NCBI GenBank assembly: GCA_964346495.1
Contig: CAYFUW010000060.1
Coordinates: 1 to 12,809 of the forward strand
Direction of reading: 5' to 3'
Length of the DNA: 12,809 bases
Source of the DNA: JBGZFC01 sp964346495
GTDB lineage: Bacteria > Bacteroidota > Bacteroidia > Bacteroidales > Dysgonomonadaceae
This document shows, in pieces, positions 6,650 to 12,809 of this stretch (position 1 is its first letter; every line of letters begins with the position of its first letter). A program made the position numbers and the translations under genes. The notes under the pieces were generated by a model, which was not told the origin of the DNA, made no database searches, and saw only the letters and a list, made by a program, of their open reading frames with translations.

Positions 6650-6672
6650 GCATAAAATAAAATTATTGCACT

Positions 6673-7431
6673 ATGTCGGATAAATTAGTAATAATTCCAA
6701 CTTACAACGAAAAAGAGAACATCGAGAGCATTATAAAAGCTGTTTTCGATTTAGAACCCAAGTTTGACATACTGATTGTTGACGATAATTCGCCCGACGG
6801 TACGGCAGCTATTGTCCACAGATTGATAAAAGAAGAGTTTCCTGACAGACTTTTTATCGAGGAACGAACCGGAAAATTGGGATTAGGAACAGCTTATATT
6901 CACGGGTTTAAGTGGGCATTGGCAAGAGAATATCAATATATTTTTGAGATGGATGCTGACTTTTCTCACAATCCTAAAGATTTGCCACGACTTCTTGCTG
7001 CATGTGAGAGAGACGGCTACGATGTTTCCATCGGTTCGAGATATTGTTCGGGTGTGAATGTTGTGAACTGGCCCATAGGACGAGTTCTGATGTCATATTT
7101 CGCATCGATATATGTGCAAATAATTACGTGGATGAAAGTGAGAGATACTACAGCCGGATTTGTTTGTTACAGACGTAAAGTGCTGGAAACTATAAATTTG
7201 GATGAAGTGAAATTCAAGGGGTATGCGTTTCAGATTGAGATGAAATATACAGCCATGGTTTTAGGATTTAAAATAAAGGAAGTATCAGTTGTATTTGTAA
7301 ATCGAAAACTTGGCGTTTCAAAAATGAATACAAGCATATTTGGCGAAGCATTTTTCGGTGTTATCAACCTGCGTTGGCGAAAAATTACCGGAAAAATCAA
7401 ACCACGTACCAAACTGATAGAATCTAAATAA
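6673..7431 (+). CDS. Polyprenyl-phosphate mannose synthase (DPM1-like, GT2 family)
   Basis: This 252-residue GT2 glycosyltransferase matches dolichol/polyprenol-phosphate mannose synthases, which transfer mannose from GDP-mannose to a lipid phosphate at the inner face of the cytoplasmic membrane. Motifs in order are IPTYNEKENI (8-17), VDDNSPDGT (36-44), GKLGLGTAY (67-75), DADFSHNP (94-101, with the metal-binding DxD), GSRY (121-124), DTTAGF (158-163), GYAFQIEM (183-190) and RKLGVSKM (211-218). The protein ends soon after the catalytic domain with no clear membrane helix, as in the soluble human DPM1 type, and ends in a basic tail (KITGKIKPRTK) that could contact the membrane. Some homologues use glucose or other sugars, so the sugar is inferred. 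It lies 4 nt before pyrC; as I recall, this pairing is seen in other Bacteroidales. Confidence 0.88.
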   Translation: MSDKLVIIPTYNEKENIESIIKAVFDLEPKFDILIVDDNSPDGTAAIVHRLIKEEFPDRLFIEERTGKLGLGTAYIHGFKWALAREYQYIFEMDADFSHNPKDLPRLLAACERDGYDVSIGSRYCSGVNVVNWPIGRVLMSYFASIYVQIITWMKVRDTTAGFVCYRRKVLETINLDEVKFKGYAFQIEMKYTAMVLGFKIKEVSVVFVNRKLGVSKMNTSIFGEAFFGVINLRWRKITGKIKPRTKLIESK

Positions 7432-7435
7432 CTAC

Positions 7436-8776
7436 ATGATACTTATACATAAACCTTTAATTATTAATGAAGGTGTCTCTTTTATTGGCTCGGTTTTGAT
7501 AGAAAATGAGCGGATAAAGGAGATATATACTTCGGAGTTACCACAAAATATTTTAGATAGTTGCAAAACGATAATAGATGCTTCGGGAATGTATCTGATT
7601 CCCGGAGTTATCGACGATCAGGTGCATTTTCGTGAACCGGGACTGACACACAAAGGCGATATCTTTTCTGAGAGTTGTGCAGCTGTTGCAGGTGGTGTAA
7701 CATCGTTTATGGATATGCCGAATACCGCACCGCAAACTATAACCAACGATTTGTTGGATGAGAAATTGGAGTTGGCGGAGCAAAAATCGGTGGCAAACTT
7801 TTCATTCTATCTCGGTGCTACAAACGATAATATTAAAGAATTAATCAAAATAGATAATAAGAAAACTTGCGGCGTTAAACTATTTATGGGCGCATCAACG
7901 GGAAATATGTTGGTTGATAATGAAAAATCGTTACAAGCTATTTTTGCCGAAGTTGACTCTCTTATTGCAACGCATTGCGAAAAAGAGGAGATTATCAGAA
8001 ACAATGTGGATATTTTCAAAAAGAAGTTTGGCGAAAATATTCCTATCCAATATCATCCGCAAATCAGAAGCGATGAGGCATGTTATGTTTCATCAGCTCA
8101 GGCTATTGAGCTTGCCGATAAATATGGCTCCCGACTGCACATTCTGCATCTGTCGACAGCAAGAGAGATGAGTCTGTTGAAGGATTCGCCAATTGCCGAT
8201 AAAAAAATTACAGGCGAAGTTTGCGTGCATCATCTTTGGTTTACAGATGAAGATTACGAGCGTTTGGGTGCCAAAATAAAATGTAATCCGGCAGTGAAAA
8301 CCAAAGCCGATCGCGATGCTTTGCGTGAAGCACTTAAAAATGGAAAGTTGGATGTTGTTGCTACCGACCATGCACCACATTTGCCGACTGAAAAAGAGGG
8401 CGGATGTTTGCAGGCTGCATCGGGAATACCACTTGTGCAGCACTCTTTACAAACAATGTTGCAGATGGCAGATGAAGGAATTTTCACTCATTCGTTTGTA
8501 GTAGATAAAATGTGTCACGCACCTGCCGAACTTTTCAAAATAAAAGACAGAGGATATATTAGAAAAGGCTACTTTGCCGATTTGGTTTTGATAAATCCGA
8601 AAAAGAGCTACAGAGTAAGCAGCGAAAATATTTTGTATAAATGTGGTTGGTCGCCTTTCGAACAGTACGTTTTTAATAATTCTATTGAGAAAACTTTCGT
8701 AAATGGTAGTTTGGTCTTTTCCGATGGAAAGGTAATTACCGATAAAAAAGGCAAAAGGTTAAGTTTTAACAGATAA
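7436..8776 (+). CDS. pyrC: Dihydroorotase
   Basis: Dihydroorotase cyclises N-carbamoyl-aspartate to dihydroorotate, step three of de novo pyrimidine synthesis. The 446-residue protein is an amidohydrolase: a small beta domain formed by both termini flanks a TIM barrel starting near IPGVID (55-60). Substrate and metal residues visible are H64 and R66 (QVHFREPG), N96 (MPNTAP), K148 (GVKLF, expected carboxylated Lys), H180 (ATHCE), H238 (LHLST) and D311 (ATDHAPH). The first His of the usual HxH pair is replaced by Gln62, giving QVH. I recall the same change in other Bacteroidales PyrC proteins, so it is probably a lineage trait and not inactivation. The REPG motif and barrel argue for dihydroorotase over allantoinase or hydantoinase. 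The start follows the upstream stop by 4 nt without a visible ribosome-binding site. Confidence 0.92.
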   Translation: MILIHKPLIINEGVSFIGSVLIENERIKEIYTSELPQNILDSCKTIIDASGMYLIPGVIDDQVHFREPGLTHKGDIFSESCAAVAGGVTSFMDMPNTAPQTITNDLLDEKLELAEQKSVANFSFYLGATNDNIKELIKIDNKKTCGVKLFMGASTGNMLVDNEKSLQAIFAEVDSLIATHCEKEEIIRNNVDIFKKKFGENIPIQYHPQIRSDEACYVSSAQAIELADKYGSRLHILHLSTAREMSLLKDSPIADKKITGEVCVHHLWFTDEDYERLGAKIKCNPAVKTKADRDALREALKNGKLDVVATDHAPHLPTEKEGGCLQAASGIPLVQHSLQTMLQMADEGIFTHSFVVDKMCHAPAELFKIKDRGYIRKGYFADLVLINPKKSYRVSSENILYKCGWSPFEQYVFNNSIEKTFVNGSLVFSDGKVITDKKGKRLSFNR

Positions 8777-8782
8777 AAAAAC

Positions 8783-8786
8783 AGGA
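8783..8786 (+). promoter_or_regulatory. AGGA ribosome-binding site supporting the mutS2 GTG start
   Basis: AGGA lies 8 nt before the GTG at 8795. It is the only clear Shine-Dalgarno-like element seen at a gene start in this window. It supports GTG initiation, which also gives the MIYPENFEQK N-terminus expected for Bacteroidales MutS2. Confidence 0.55.
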
Positions 8787-8794
8787 ATTGTCTC

Positions 8795-11227
8795 GTGATA
8801 TATCCCGAAAATTTTGAACAGAAAATAGAGTTTTTTCGTATAAGGCATTTGTTGGAAAACCACTGTCTAAGTCCGCTTGGAAAAGAGAAAGTGGAAGAGA
8901 TGAAGTTTTCCTGCAAATATGAAGAGATAAACACAAATCTTTCGCAAACCGACGAGTTTGTTCAAATTTTACAAGGCGAAGATGTGTTCCCTTCCGACAA
9001 CTTTTACGATGTGCGGGATGCTCTCAAAAGAATTAGAATAGAACACTCATGGATTGAGCAAGGTGCACTTGCTGAGCTGCTTAAGTCACTTCGAACGATA
9101 AATACAATTGTTTCTTTCTTTAAAAAGGATGAAGATGAAGCATCGTTATATCCATATCTTACAAAACTGAGCGAAAATGTTTACACATCGCCGCAAATTG
9201 TAAAAAAGATAGAGACAATAATTGATGAATTTGGGCAAATAAGAGATAACGCATCGGCTCAATTATCAACAATCAGGAGGGAACTTACATCTACAATTAA
9301 CGGAATATCTCGTACGTTAAACACAATTTTACGCAAAGCACAATCCGAAGGTTTGGTTGAAAAAGATGTTACACCAAGTATGCGCGACGGCAGATTGGTA
9401 ATCCCGATAAATCCGTCATATAAGCGAAAAATAAAAGGGATTGTGCACGACGAATCGGCTTCGGGAAAAACGGTTTATATAGAACCGGCAGAAGTTGTTG
9501 AAGCGAACAACAGAATCAGGGAACTCGAAAGCGAAGAACGTCGTGAAATTATAAAAATCCTTACAGAATTTACAGATTATATCCGACCATATTTACCTGA
9601 TTTATTGCAATCGTACGACTACTTGGCACAAATCGATTTTATCCGTGCAAAAGCGAAATTTGCATTACAGATTAATGCTATAAAACCGGCTTTCGAAAAC
9701 AGATTGATTATAGATTGGGTGCATGCCATTCATCCGTTGCTTTATCTCTCTTTGAAGAAACAGAACAGAAAAGTCGTGCCGCTCGATATAGAACTGAACG
9801 AAGAGAATCGTATTTTGGTAATTTCAGGTCCCAATGCAGGCGGAAAATCAGTTTGTCTGAAAACCGTTGGTCTGTTGCAATATATGTTGCAGTGCGGAAT
9901 GTTAATTCCGGTGAGAGAAAACTCAACAGTTGGCATTTTTCAGGATATTTTTATCGATATTGGCGATGAGCAATCTATCGAAAACGATTTGTCAACATAC
10001 AGCTCGCATCTGCAAAACATGAAGTTTTTCGTGAAAAATTGCAATAAAAACACACTTCTCTTAATTGATGAGTTTGGCGGTGGTACAGAGCCACAGATAG
10101 GTGCAGCTATCGCAGAGTCGTTGTTGGATAGATTTAATCGTCAACAATCTTTCGGAGTGATAACAACTCACTACCAGAATCTTAAACATTTTGCAAATGA
10201 AAACAAGGGCGTAATTAACGGTGCTATGCTTTACGACCGCCACAGAATGCAGCCATTGTTTCAATTGTCAATCGGAAATCCGGGCAGTTCGTTTGCAGTT
10301 GAGATTGCAAGAAAAATTGGACTTCCCGAAGATATTATCGATCACGCTTCGGAAATCGTTGGCAGCGATTATGTAAATATGGACAAGTATCTGCAAGATA
10401 TAAATCGCGACAGACGTTATTGGGAGCGAAAACGAAACGAGATACGTGTAGAGCGGAAACGTCTGGAAGATATAAAAGAGAAATACGAATCGAACTTGTC
10501 GGAAATCAATTCTCAGAAAAAAGAGATTATAACACAAGCAAAGCAACAGGCGCAAATGTTGCTCGCGGAAAGTAATGCAAAAATAGAGCAGACTATTAGG
10601 GAGATTAAAGAGACTCAGGCAGATAAAGAGCGTACAAAACAGGCAAGGCAATCGCTTTCGGAATTTAAGGAAAAGGTAAGCGGGATGCCAACTCAGAAAG
10701 AGCGAAAACGTACCGATAAGCGAACAAAGAAACCTGCCAAAACTCAAAATGTGATAGATGGCAAACTTGAAGTTGGCGATGCAGTTCGATTGAAAGGGCA
10801 GACAACAGCCGGAGAAGTCCTGGAAATTTCCAATAAAAAAGCAACTGTGGCTTTTGGTGTGATAAAATCTACAGTAGATATAGATAAGTTGGAAAAAGTG
10901 AGTAAAAATCAGCTTAAAAAAGATTCCAAACCTACATTAACAAACTCTACAACACGCGAATTGATTCACGAAAAGAAACTCAATTTCAAACAAGATATCG
11001 ATGTCCGCGGAATGCGTGGCGATGAAGCATTGCAATCTGTAATGTACTTTATTGATGATGCTATTCAGTTGGGTGTTAGACGTGTTAGGATTTTGCATGG
11101 AACAGGCACTGGTGCACTGCGTCAAATTATCAGAGAATATCTTTCAACCGTTATTGGTGTGTCAAACTATCAAGATGAGCATGTGCAGTTTGGTGGAGCG
11201 GGAATTACGGTTGTTGATTTGCATTAG
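8795..11227 (+). CDS. mutS2: MutS2 family ATPase/endonuclease with C-terminal Smr domain
   Basis: This 810-residue protein is full length for MutS2. It has the core/clamp region (about 1-300) without the mismatch-binding domain of MutS1. The ABC-type ATPase has Walker A GPNAGGKS (345-352), Walker B LLLIDEFGGGTEP (421-433) and the TTH switch histidine (457-459). A charged coiled coil spans about 530-630, followed by a basic linker (634-648), a KOW-like beta segment (GKLEVGDAVRLKGQ, 656-669) and the Smr domain from about 734, with IDVRG (735-739) and HGTGTGALR (768-776). Known members suppress homologous recombination (Helicobacter, Thermus) or split collided ribosomes (Bacillus); which applies here cannot be read from the sequence. 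It starts with GTG, 18 nt after pyrC, and is likely co-transcribed with it. Confidence 0.95.
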   Translation: MIYPENFEQKIEFFRIRHLLENHCLSPLGKEKVEEMKFSCKYEEINTNLSQTDEFVQILQGEDVFPSDNFYDVRDALKRIRIEHSWIEQGALAELLKSLRTINTIVSFFKKDEDEASLYPYLTKLSENVYTSPQIVKKIETIIDEFGQIRDNASAQLSTIRRELTSTINGISRTLNTILRKAQSEGLVEKDVTPSMRDGRLVIPINPSYKRKIKGIVHDESASGKTVYIEPAEVVEANNRIRELESEERREIIKILTEFTDYIRPYLPDLLQSYDYLAQIDFIRAKAKFALQINAIKPAFENRLIIDWVHAIHPLLYLSLKKQNRKVVPLDIELNEENRILVISGPNAGGKSVCLKTVGLLQYMLQCGMLIPVRENSTVGIFQDIFIDIGDEQSIENDLSTYSSHLQNMKFFVKNCNKNTLLLIDEFGGGTEPQIGAAIAESLLDRFNRQQSFGVITTHYQNLKHFANENKGVINGAMLYDRHRMQPLFQLSIGNPGSSFAVEIARKIGLPEDIIDHASEIVGSDYVNMDKYLQDINRDRRYWERKRNEIRVERKRLEDIKEKYESNLSEINSQKKEIITQAKQQAQMLLAESNAKIEQTIREIKETQADKERTKQARQSLSEFKEKVSGMPTQKERKRTDKRTKKPAKTQNVIDGKLEVGDAVRLKGQTTAGEVLEISNKKATVAFGVIKSTVDIDKLEKVSKNQLKKDSKPTLTNSTTRELIHEKKLNFKQDIDVRGMRGDEALQSVMYFIDDAIQLGVRRVRILHGTGTGALRQIIREYLSTVIGVSNYQDEHVQFGGAGITVVDLH

Positions 11228-11254
11228 CAATTAAAGTATTGTTTGAGATAGATA

Positions 11255-11284
11255 CTTGATTTTTGCGCTAATTTATTATCTTTG
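11255..11284 (+). promoter_or_regulatory. Candidate Bacteroidetes-type promoter for the POT transporter
   Basis: TATCTTTG at 11277-11284 is a full match to the -7 consensus TAnnTTTG. CTTG at 11255-11258 lies 18 nt upstream, close to the expected -33 spacing. The predicted transcript would start near 11290 and have a leader of about 45 nt before the ATG at 11336. This is the best promoter candidate in the window and suggests that the transporter is expressed separately from mutS2. Confidence 0.55.
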
Positions 11285-11335
11285 CAATTATTTTTTTATA
11301 ATTCGTCATTTTACGACATAAAAACAGATTAAATA

Positions 11336-12727
11336 ATGAACAAATTTTCAAAAGCATTTTGGGTAGCAAACTTTGTAGAACTACTCGAACGATTGGCATA
11401 TTATGCCGTATTTATTGTAATAACGTTGTATTTGTCAAACGTTTGGGGATTTTCTGATATACAGGCAGGTATTATAGCCGGACTTTTCTCGGCATTTTTG
11501 TATTTACTGCCGACCTTTACCGGAGCCATTGCCGATAAAATGGGATTTAGAAAAGCAATTATACTTGCTTTCGGATTGCTTACAATTGGTTATGGTGGAT
11601 TAGGTCTTGTGCCAACTTTGCTGCAAAGTGCAGGCTTGGTTAATTACGGTATGGTTACACAATTTACCGGACTTACCGAAAGTATTCATCAATGGTCTAT
11701 TATACCGGTTCTTATTTTTATCGTAATTGGCGGTTCGTTTATAAAGGCGATTATTTCGGGTACTGTTGCACGCGAAACAACCACCGAAAACAGAGCAAAA
11801 GGTTATGCCATTTTCTACATGATGGTGAATATCGGTGCATTTACAGGTAAAACGGTAGTTGATCCACTCAGACAAAGCATGGGTGACCAAGGCTTGGTTT
11901 ATCTGAATTTCTTTTCAGCATCGATGACTCTATTGGCTTTCATCCTGGTATTCTTTTTCTATAAATCGTCTCATACCGAAGGCGAAGGAAAATCTGCATC
12001 AGAATTGCTAAGTGCACTTTTGAAAGTATTTACCAACGGACGTCTAATGGCTCTTATTCTTATTGTGAGCGGTTTTTGGATGATTCAAGGCCAAATGTAT
12101 TCAACAATGCCTAAGTATGTAATTCGTCTTATTGGAGATGGAGCTACACCCGGCTGGTATGCCAATGTGAACCCGCTTGTTGTTTTCGTAAGTGTGAATT
12201 TTATAACTTCATTTATGAAAAAAAGACGTGCACTCACATCTATGATGATAGGTATGTTTATAATTCCGGTTTCTGCTTTAATCATGTCGTTTGGTAATCA
12301 AATCGGAACTGACAATATTTTAGGAATGCACCCTGTTGCATTTATGATGATTATCGGTATTGCATTTCAAGCAATTGCAGAATGTTTTATTTCACCAAGA
12401 TACTTGGAGTATTTTTCGTTGCAAGCACCTAAAGGTGAGGAAGGTTTATATTTAGGATTTAGCAATCTGAATTCATTCTTCTCATATCTTTTTGCTTTTG
12501 GTATTTCGGGTTTCTTACTCGAAAAATATTGTCCCGATCCCAGATTATTCACCAACGAAGCAGGAGTTCTCGATACTGTAGCATACAGTGCAGCAACAGC
12601 CAACGCACACTATATATGGTATGTGTTTGTTGGAATTGGAGCCATTGCAGCAATAGCATTGTTTATTTATGCTCAGGTAACGAAAAGAATTGACGCAAAA
12701 AAAGCATTAGAAGTAGTGCCTGATTAG
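11336..12727 (+). CDS. POT/PTR-family proton-coupled oligopeptide transporter (MFS)
   Basis: The 463-residue protein is a polytopic inner-membrane MFS transporter, with roughly 12 or more hydrophobic helices by eye. POT hallmarks are present. The TM1 ExxER motif is E15, E18 and R19 (FVELLERLAYY). GAIADKMGFRK (63-73) is the MFS loop 2-3 motif. K137 in FIKAIIS aligns with the conserved TM4 lysine of POT proteins (usually KPN). FYMMVNIGAF (160-169) matches the PTR2 signature on TM5. E349 in AECFISPRYLEYFSLQAPK fits the TM10 glutamate. Proteins of this family import di- and tripeptides with protons, and some carry other substrates. The replacement of PN after K137 by AI makes the substrate less certain. 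It is monocistronic, with its own promoter candidate upstream and a terminator downstream. Confidence 0.87.
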   Translation: MNKFSKAFWVANFVELLERLAYYAVFIVITLYLSNVWGFSDIQAGIIAGLFSAFLYLLPTFTGAIADKMGFRKAIILAFGLLTIGYGGLGLVPTLLQSAGLVNYGMVTQFTGLTESIHQWSIIPVLIFIVIGGSFIKAIISGTVARETTTENRAKGYAIFYMMVNIGAFTGKTVVDPLRQSMGDQGLVYLNFFSASMTLLAFILVFFFYKSSHTEGEGKSASELLSALLKVFTNGRLMALILIVSGFWMIQGQMYSTMPKYVIRLIGDGATPGWYANVNPLVVFVSVNFITSFMKKRRALTSMMIGMFIIPVSALIMSFGNQIGTDNILGMHPVAFMMIIGIAFQAIAECFISPRYLEYFSLQAPKGEEGLYLGFSNLNSFFSYLFAFGISGFLLEKYCPDPRLFTNEAGVLDTVAYSAATANAHYIWYVFVGIGAIAAIALFIYAQVTKRIDAKKALEVVPD

Positions 12728-12755
12728 TTTTAGTTTATAAAAACATATAATTAAT

Positions 12756-12798
12756 AGCGGTGAATTGTCAAAATTTAGGCATTATCACCGCTTTTTTT
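12756..12798 (+). terminator. Rho-independent terminator after the POT transporter
   Basis: agcggtga (12756-12763) is the exact reverse complement of tcaccgct (12785-12792), and the T-run reaches 12798. The loop is 21 nt, longer than usual, but the stem and T-tract are clear. It begins 28 nt after the transporter stop codon. Confidence 0.75.
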
Positions 12799-12809
12799 AT
12801 ATATTTGTA

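Larger units (their letters stand above)
6121..6672. other. Divergent intergenic region between aroQ and the mannose synthase gene
   Basis: This 552-nt stretch separates the minus-strand operon from the plus-strand one. Only tiny ORFs are present; the longest noted is a 33-codon one at 6184-6285, which runs through repeats. About 6200-6390 is made of distinct short repeat-like pieces, listed separately. About 6440-6672 is very AT-rich and holds the promoter candidates. In Bacteroidales a xerD-type recombinase gene often lies divergent from aroQ, as I recall. No remnant of one is recognisable here. Confidence 0.7.

Noticed and set aside
7613..7636. PyrC as an inactive dihydroorotase-like subunit
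   Set aside because: Apart from Gln62 every expected catalytic and metal residue is present, unlike known inactive homologues that lose several ligands.
10268..10747. 159-codon minus-strand ORF with many hydrophobic residues inside mutS2
   Set aside because: It is antisense to the charged coiled-coil and linker region of MutS2. Its Leu/Phe-rich composition comes from reverse-reading Lys and Glu codons.
11234..11264. Possible terminator after mutS2 (aagtat / atactt stem followed by a T-run)
   Set aside because: The stem is only 6 bp with a single G-C pair, so it would be very weak. It also overlaps the candidate promoter of the next gene.

Overview
This AT-rich window looks like chromosomal core-genome DNA from a member of the Bacteroidota, most likely Bacteroidales. 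Four things suggest this. The genes show little Shine-Dalgarno signal. Two intergenic regions carry matches to the Bacteroidetes -7 promoter box (TAnnTTTG). The order aroQ-pyk-O-methyltransferase-rbfA-LolC/E permease is one I recall from Bacteroidales genomes. Several proteins also have Bacteroidales-type signatures: a QxH dihydroorotase, an RLNTAH pyruvate kinase and a MutS2 starting MIYP. The genus cannot be told from the sequence alone.

Layout. Positions 1-175 are non-coding and hold alternating T/C-rich and A/T-rich repeat-like blocks. A small HD-domain (RelA/SpoT hydrolase-like) gene follows on the plus strand (176-616) and meets the next operon tail to tail with one base between. Positions 618-6120 form one minus-strand run, read in transcription order as aroQ, pyk, a class I O-methyltransferase, rbfA, a LolC/LolE-type permease and ugd. 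Gaps are 6, 19 and 29 nt, and two gene pairs overlap (28 nt and 4 nt), so this is probably one operon. Positions 6121-6672 are a 552-nt divergent intergenic region, part of which is a mosaic of degenerate repeats and inverted repeats. From 6673 the plus strand carries a DPM1-like polyprenyl-phosphate mannose synthase, pyrC and mutS2, closely spaced. A POT/PTR-family peptide transporter follows with its own promoter candidate and an intrinsic terminator at the end of the window.

How the genes fit together. The operons mix central metabolism (shikimate step 3, last step of glycolysis, pyrimidine step 3), ribosome maturation or rescue (RbfA, MutS2), envelope lipoprotein trafficking (permease) and sugar precursors for surface glycans (UDP-glucuronate, polyprenyl-P-mannose). 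This is a growth-related housekeeping neighbourhood. I found no phage, transposon, CRISPR, toxin-antitoxin or defence genes, no RNA gene, and no convincing new system. The best leads are modest: key-residue substitutions in PyrC (first His of HxH is Gln) and Pyk (potassium-ligand Ser is Ala), a free-standing HD hydrolase lacking a conserved Arg, and the repeat mosaics.
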